A stretch of 64,000 nt of DNA, taken from positions 1,364,001-1,428,000 of the forward strand of contig NZ_CP036164.1 of NCBI RefSeq assembly GCF_004295485.1, written 5' to 3'. The translations under genes and the position numbers were made by a program. Under the pieces are notes generated by a model, which saw nothing but the letters and a program-made list of their open reading frames with translations, did no database searches and was not told the origin of the DNA. Below, piece after piece: positions 59,949 through 64,000 of this stretch (its first letter is position 1; every line of letters starts with the position of its first letter). This stretch comes from Janibacter limosus. GTDB taxonomy: Bacteria; Actinomycetota; Actinomycetes; Actinomycetales; Dermatophilaceae.

Positions 59949-61088
59949 TCACTCCCTTCGAGCCGGTAGCGACGCCGCCATCCGCTCGATCGCCTCGGTG
60001 AGGATCGCGGGGGACGTGGCGAAGTTCAGACGGGCAAACCCAGCGCCCGCGCCGAAGGGGGATCCCGGTGTGAGCGCCACCCGCGCGACGTCACGGAAGT
60101 GCGCCGAGGGGTCCTCACCCAGGCCGAGCCGTCGGCAGTCGAGCCAGGCGAGGTAGGTGGCCTCCACCGGCTGCCAGGAGACCTCCGGGAGGTGCTGCGC
60201 CAACAGCTGGGCGAGGAGCGTGCGGTTCGCGTCCAGGTCGGCCACGAGGTCCGCAAGCCAGTCGCGGCCACCCAGCAGCGCAGCCGTGTGCAGCCGCACC
60301 CCGAGATGGCTGGTCGTGAACTCCAGGCCCGGTGGCAGCGCCCGCACGGCGTCGGCCGCCTGCGACCCGCCGAGGAGGACTGCGGACTTGGCCGCGGCGA
60401 GGTTCCATCCCTTCGCGGGGGAGAAGACCGCCAGGCCCGACTGTGCCTCCGGCAGGGAGAGAAGGGGGGTGAAGCTCGCCCCGGGCAGGACGAGCGGTGC
60501 GTGGATCTCGTCGCTGACGATCCTCACGCCATGACGTGCGGCCGCGACTGCGACCTGCGTGAGCTCCGTGCGCGTCGGGACCGTCCCGGTGGGGTTGTGC
60601 GGGTTGGACAGCAGGAGCGCTCCCCGGCCGTGCTCGGCGAAGGCGAGGTCGAGCGCGTCGGCGTCCAACCGGCCGGTCGGTCCCAGGGGGACCGGGACGA
60701 GCCGACGACCGATCTCGTGGACGGCCCCGTGGAAGGGCGGGTACACGGGGACGGTGATGTAGACGGGGTCGTCCTGCCCGGTCAGCGCCGCGAGCCCGGC
60801 GCGGACCCCCGCCATGACGTCGGCCACCGGTCGGGCGAGAGAGATCTCGACCGGGGCACCCCACTCGGCGTAGAGGGCGGCCACCGCTTCGGTGTACGGA
60901 CCGGTCACCGGGTACCCGAGGTCGCCGTCCCGGGCGATCCGGGCCAGCTCGTCGGCCACGGCGGGCGCTGGCGCGACGTCCATCTCCGCGATCCACAGGG
61001 GCAGCACGTCGGGGTCGTGGAGCCGCCACTTGATGCTGGTGCGGCGGCGCAGAGCCGTCTCGTCGAGGGCGAGGACGCGTCGTTCCAT
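59949..61088 (-). CDS. PatB/MalY-type PLP aminotransferase
   Basis: 379 residues from ATG 61088. LPLWIAEMDVAPAPAVADEL, LSNPHNPTG, SDEIHAPLV and the PLP lysine in FSPAKGWNLAAAKSA are characteristic of MalY/PatB cystathionine beta-lyase-like enzymes. It follows the ectoine genes' upstream side but is probably a separate unit. Confidence 0.9.
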   Translation of the reverse strand: MERRVLALDETALRRRTSIKWRLHDPDVLPLWIAEMDVAPAPAVADELARIARDGDLGYPVTGPYTEAVAALYAEWGAPVEISLARPVADVMAGVRAGLAALTGQDDPVYITVPVYPPFHGAVHEIGRRLVPVPLGPTGRLDADALDLAFAEHGRGALLLSNPHNPTGTVPTRTELTQVAVAAARHGVRIVSDEIHAPLVLPGASFTPLLSLPEAQSGLAVFSPAKGWNLAAAKSAVLLGGSQAADAVRALPPGLEFTTSHLGVRLHTAALLGGRDWLADLVADLDANRTLLAQLLAQHLPEVSWQPVEATYLAWLDCRRLGLGEDPSAHFRDVARVALTPGSPFGAGAGFARLNFATSPAILTEAIERMAASLPARRE

Positions 61089-61173
61089 GCCTCCACTCTG
61101 GCAGGCGGCGGAAGACTTAGGGTGGGCTGGTGGCCACGAGGTCACGATGCTGTCGAGCCCGAAGGAGTGGCGC

Positions 61174-62166
61174 GTGCGGTCCGATCTGCCCGAGGACGCC
61201 AAGCCTTCGGACGCGCCCTCCGCCACGGAGCTCGGCGAGGGCGAGCAGGGCTACGCACAGGCCCACGGCGCGGCCCGTCCGGCTCCTCGGCCGGATGCCT
61301 CGATGACCTTGCTGACCTCGATGCTCGAGCGTCCCCTCGACCCCGGGTACCAGGCCGCCGCAGAGGCCCGCATGGCGCAGGGCAAGCCGCCCAGCACCGG
61401 CACCGGGAGGCTGCGGCTGCTCGTGTGGCTGCTCCTGATCGGGCTGATGATCGGTGTGTGCACGGCCCAGCTGCGCGATCGTGACGGGTCCCGCGCGGCC
61501 GCGCGCGCCGACCTGATCCGCCAGATCGAGGACCGGCAGGGCGTCGTCGACGAGCGAGGCGTCAAGGTCCGGACGCTGCAGACCGAGATCGACGTCGCCA
61601 CCGGCCAGCTGGACCCGGACCTCGTCGGCACGCAGCGCAAGGACCTCGAGGACCGGCGCGTGACCAGTGGCCTGGCGGCCGTGCAGGGACCGGGGGTGCG
61701 GCTGACCCTGGACGATGCCCAGGGGAGCAGCAACAGCGCCGACGGTGACCCCCGCACCGGCGTCTCCGACGAGGGGCGGGTCAGGTCCAGTGACATGCAG
61801 GTCGTCACCAACGCCCTGTGGCAGGCCGGTGCCGAAGCCATCACGATCAACGGGCAGCGGCTGACCTCGCGCACCGCGATCCGGTTCGCCGGTGAGGCCA
61901 TCCTGGTCAACTTCCGCCCGCTCACCCGGCCGTACACCATCGAGGCGATCGGCGACCCCAGCGCGTTGCAGACCAGCTTCGCCGAGGGGCAGGGCGGCTC
62001 GTACCTCACCAGCCTGCGCCTGAACTACGGCATCCAGACCTCGTTGACCGTGCAGGACGAGCTCACGCTCCCCAGTGCCGTCAACGTCAGCACGAGGGAG
62101 GCCACGGTCGTCCCGGACGGCACCGAGCCACCCCTCGTGAAGCCACTGAAGAAGGAGACCTCGTGA
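61174..62166 (+). CDS. DUF881-family membrane protein 1
   Basis: 330 residues from GTG 61174 with AAGGAG. A disordered N-terminus (1-70), one membrane span (about 82-98, LLVWLLLIGLMIGVCTAQL), a coiled coil (about 105-160), and a DUF881 domain (VQGPGVRLTLDDA, QVVTNALWQAGAEAITINGQRL). First of a DUF881-sbp-DUF881 coupled trio (GTGA overlap). Confidence 0.88.
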   Translation: MRSDLPEDAKPSDAPSATELGEGEQGYAQAHGAARPAPRPDASMTLLTSMLERPLDPGYQAAAEARMAQGKPPSTGTGRLRLLVWLLLIGLMIGVCTAQLRDRDGSRAAARADLIRQIEDRQGVVDERGVKVRTLQTEIDVATGQLDPDLVGTQRKDLEDRRVTSGLAAVQGPGVRLTLDDAQGSSNSADGDPRTGVSDEGRVRSSDMQVVTNALWQAGAEAITINGQRLTSRTAIRFAGEAILVNFRPLTRPYTIEAIGDPSALQTSFAEGQGGSYLTSLRLNYGIQTSLTVQDELTLPSAVNVSTREATVVPDGTEPPLVKPLKKETS

Positions 62167-62495
62167 TCCCCGCCCTGGGACTCGTGGCCGGCATCGTGCT
62201 CGGTCTCGTCCTGCAGCCGGACGTACCGGTGTGGCTGCAGCCGTACCTGCCGATCGCGGTGATCGCCGCCCTCGACGCCGTCTTCGGCGCGGTGCGGGCC
62301 ACTCTCGACGGGATCTTCGACGACAAGGTCTTCGTCGTCAGCTTCCTGTCCAACGTGGTCGTGGCCGCCTTCATCGTCTTCCTGGGCGACCAGCTCGGCG
62401 TCGGCTCGCAGCTCTCGACGGGCGTCGTGGTCGTCCTCGGCGTCCGCATCTTCTCCAACGTCGCCTCGATCCGTCGACACCTCTTCAAGGCATGA
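62163..62495 (+). CDS. sbp: Small basic protein (DUF1290/SBP family)
   Basis: 110 residues, three to four hydrophobic spans; LGLVAGIVLGLVLQPDVP, PIAVIAALDAVFGAVRATLDG and SVVSFLSN-like segments and the final SIRRHLFKA match the Sbp family. Flanked and overlapped by two DUF881 genes, a conserved actinobacterial arrangement. Confidence 0.9.
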   Translation: MIPALGLVAGIVLGLVLQPDVPVWLQPYLPIAVIAALDAVFGAVRATLDGIFDDKVFVVSFLSNVVVAAFIVFLGDQLGVGSQLSTGVVVVLGVRIFSNVASIRRHLFKA

Positions 62496-63322
62496 CGGAC
62501 GCACGCGACCCGGACCGGCCCGAGGACCTCGAGGCGGCCACTGCGGGCACCTCGGACGCACCCGAGCCCGCGACCCAGCGGCAGGGACCGAGCCCGTGGC
62601 GCAGGGTCTACCTGATGGCGCGCCCACGGGTGACGCGCGCCAACGCCTTCGCGCTGCTGCTGGCCGCCCTCCTCGGCTTCGCCATCGCGACGCAGGTGCG
62701 CCAGACCCAGTCACAGGGTCTGGAGGACCTGCGTCAGGACGAGCTGGTGCGCATCCTCGACGACGTGACCCAGAACGGCGCGCGGCTCGACGACGAGATC
62801 ACCGAACTGCAGTCCACCAAGGACGGCCTGGCCAACAGCGATGCCAGCTCGCCCGAGGCCATCGCGGCAGCGCAGGAGAGGGCCGACACCCTCGGCATCC
62901 TGGCCGGCACAAAACGGGCCACCGGTCCGGGGATCCGGCTGAGGATCTCCGACAGCGGCGGTCAGGTCGGTGCGCCCGCCCTGCTCGACGCGGTGCAGGA
63001 GCTGCGTGACGCAGGGGCCGAGGCCATGCAGATCGGCACGGTACGGGTCGTGGCGAGCACCTGGTTCCGCGACGCGGACGGCGGTGCGATCGAGGTCGAC
63101 GGGACCCGGCTCACCGCGCCGTACGAGCTCATCGTCATCGGCGATCCCCAGACCATGAGCTCTGCGATGGAGATCCCCGGCGGCGTGTCGGAGTCGGTTC
63201 GGAGCAAGGGTGGCAAGGTGGAGATCACCGAGTTCGCGTCGATCAACGTGGAGGCGTTGCACACCGATTCATCGCCTCGTTACGCTCGGCCCGTCCCGGA
63301 GCCGACCGACGGCTCGAAGTGA
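62492..63322 (+). CDS. DUF881-family membrane protein 2
   Basis: 276 residues from ATG 62492 (ATGA overlap with sbp). One membrane span (about 50-68, NAFALLLAALLGFAIAT), coiled coil (about 75-125), and DUF881 domain (GPGIRLRISDSGG, ELRDAGAEAMQIGTVRVVAS, YELIVIGDPQTM). Paralogue of the first DUF881 product. Confidence 0.88.
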   Translation: MTDARDPDRPEDLEAATAGTSDAPEPATQRQGPSPWRRVYLMARPRVTRANAFALLLAALLGFAIATQVRQTQSQGLEDLRQDELVRILDDVTQNGARLDDEITELQSTKDGLANSDASSPEAIAAAQERADTLGILAGTKRATGPGIRLRISDSGGQVGAPALLDAVQELRDAGAEAMQIGTVRVVASTWFRDADGGAIEVDGTRLTAPYELIVIGDPQTMSSAMEIPGGVSESVRSKGGKVEITEFASINVEALHTDSSPRYARPVPEPTDGSK

Positions 63323-63342
63323 ATGGATCGTTGAGGAGACAG

Positions 63343-63732
63343 ATGAGCGACGCGACCTACCCCGAGAACCTTCGGTACACCAGCGATCACGAGTGGGTCA
63401 GCGAGGCAGGCGAGGGCATCGTCCGCGTCGGCATCACCCACTACGCCCAGGAGGCCCTCGGTGACGTCGTCTACGTGAGCCTGCCCGCCGTCGGTGACAC
63501 CGTCGAGCCCGGGGACTCCTGCGGCGAGGTCGAGTCGACGAAGTCGGTCAGTGACCTCTACGCACCGCTCGGCGGCACCATCACGGCTGTCAACGACGCG
63601 CTCGAGGGAACCCCGGAGCTGGTCAACTCCGACCCCTACGAGCAGGGCTGGATGTACGAGCTGCAGCTGGCTGACGGGGCCGACACGTCGTCCTTGCTCG
63701 ATGCGGCGGCCTACCAGACCGAGATCGGCTGA
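63343..63732 (+). CDS. gcvH: Glycine cleavage system H protein
   Basis: 129 residues from ATG 63343, with GAGGAG. RYTSDHEWV, GITHYAQEALGDVVYVSLP and the lipoyl-lysine motif ESTKSVSD (Lys67) are diagnostic. It shuttles the aminomethyl group in glycine cleavage. The following FHA gene is the usual neighbour in Actinobacteria. Confidence 0.96.
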   Translation: MSDATYPENLRYTSDHEWVSEAGEGIVRVGITHYAQEALGDVVYVSLPAVGDTVEPGDSCGEVESTKSVSDLYAPLGGTITAVNDALEGTPELVNSDPYEQGWMYELQLADGADTSSLLDAAAYQTEIG

Positions 63733-63811
63733 GGGCCGGACCGCACCACGGCCGGCCCGCTGTCGGGCCGGTCACGTAGGCTTGACCACAGACACGAGGA
63801 GGGAGCGCTGG

Positions 63812-64000
63812 ATGAGCGGCAACGAGACCAATCGACCTGCACGACAGGACCCGGCGACACAGCAGTTCACGGGGATCGAGAGCAGCCAGCCTGCCGACCT
63901 GCCGGACTCGGACTATCACCTGACCCGCGAGGAGCAGGCGACGGTCGATGCGTTGCAGCCGTCGACGGCGCTGCTCATCGTGCTGAGGGGCCCCAACACC
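63812..64000 (+). CDS. FHA-domain protein, GarA/OdhI-like (3' end outside window)
   Basis: 63 codons are seen from ATG 63812, with GAGGAGGGAG upstream. The N-terminal tail holds TQQFTGIE and TREEQATVDALQPS, followed by the start of the FHA domain (ALLIVLRGPNT). Position directly after gcvH supports a GarA-type regulator of 2-oxoglutarate metabolism. The FHA phosphothreonine-binding residues are outside the window. Confidence 0.8.
   Translation, partial: MSGNETNRPARQDPATQQFTGIESSQPADLPDSDYHLTREEQATVDALQPSTALLIVLRGPNT

Noticed and set aside
1..64000. CRISPR array, rRNA, integrase gene and oriT
   Set aside because: I saw no spaced direct repeats, no rRNA segments and no tyrosine or serine integrase in any frame. 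An oriT cannot be defined from sequence alone here.

Overview
The window is high-GC actinobacterial DNA. The core genes on the right (ectABC, ClgR-type regulator, sbp/DUF881 genes, gcvH, FHA protein) point to a high-GC Actinomycete; Intrasporangiaceae-like is my guess and is not proven by the sequence. It has two parts, separated by a tRNA-Pro(GGG) gene at 40712-40785.

The left part (1 to about 40.7 kb) is an integrative conjugative element or a conjugation island. It starts with an edge-truncated ssb, then a TetR-ABC exporter cassette (0.6-3.7 kb). A long leftward conjugation operon follows (4.0-21.0 kb): VirD4 coupling protein, VirB4 ATPase, a frameshifted SCO6880-type gene, a VirB6-like protein, two DUF6112 proteins, an M23/transglycosylase cell-wall hydrolase, a VirB8-like protein, ParB, a DUF2637/SpdB-like protein, a primase-polymerase and an ArdC-like antirestriction protein. 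A MobF relaxase-helicase lies at 26.5-30.1 kb. Cargo genes include a CHAT protease-like protein inserted against the operon direction (8.7-9.8 kb), an ABC-F/MFS/AraC antibiotic-resistance-like operon (21.2-25.1 kb), an HNH-like zinc protein and an IS1380-family element (30.6-32.2 kb).

From 32.4 to 40.5 kb, between the IS and the tRNA, is the most unusual segment. It is a tightly coupled five-gene operon (HTH, DUF1643-like, DNA methyltransferase, a protein with two GHKL ATPase domains, a receiver-like protein), followed by a Shedu-like (DUF4263) nuclease candidate. I read it as a defence or modification island with no named system that I can match. Its base composition looks AT-richer than both flanks.

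The right part (40.8-64 kb) is chromosomal backbone. A ClgR-like regulator sits beside a ClpP pair in which one subunit has lost the catalytic serine. Divergent from it is a MoxR/ChlI-type AAA+ plus VWA pair. Next is a complete 5-oxoprolinase operon (NRAMP-like permease, pxpA, pxpB, pxpC, DUF1445) with a divergent GntR regulator and a perfect 15-bp palindrome between them. Then come an SDR, NhaA, an MHS-family symporter, DUF6328, PfpI and isochorismatase-like proteins, the ectoine operon ectABC, a PatB/MalY aminotransferase, DUF881-sbp-DUF881, gcvH and the start of a GarA-like FHA gene. NhaA, the symporter and ectABC together suggest a salt or osmotic-stress neighbourhood.
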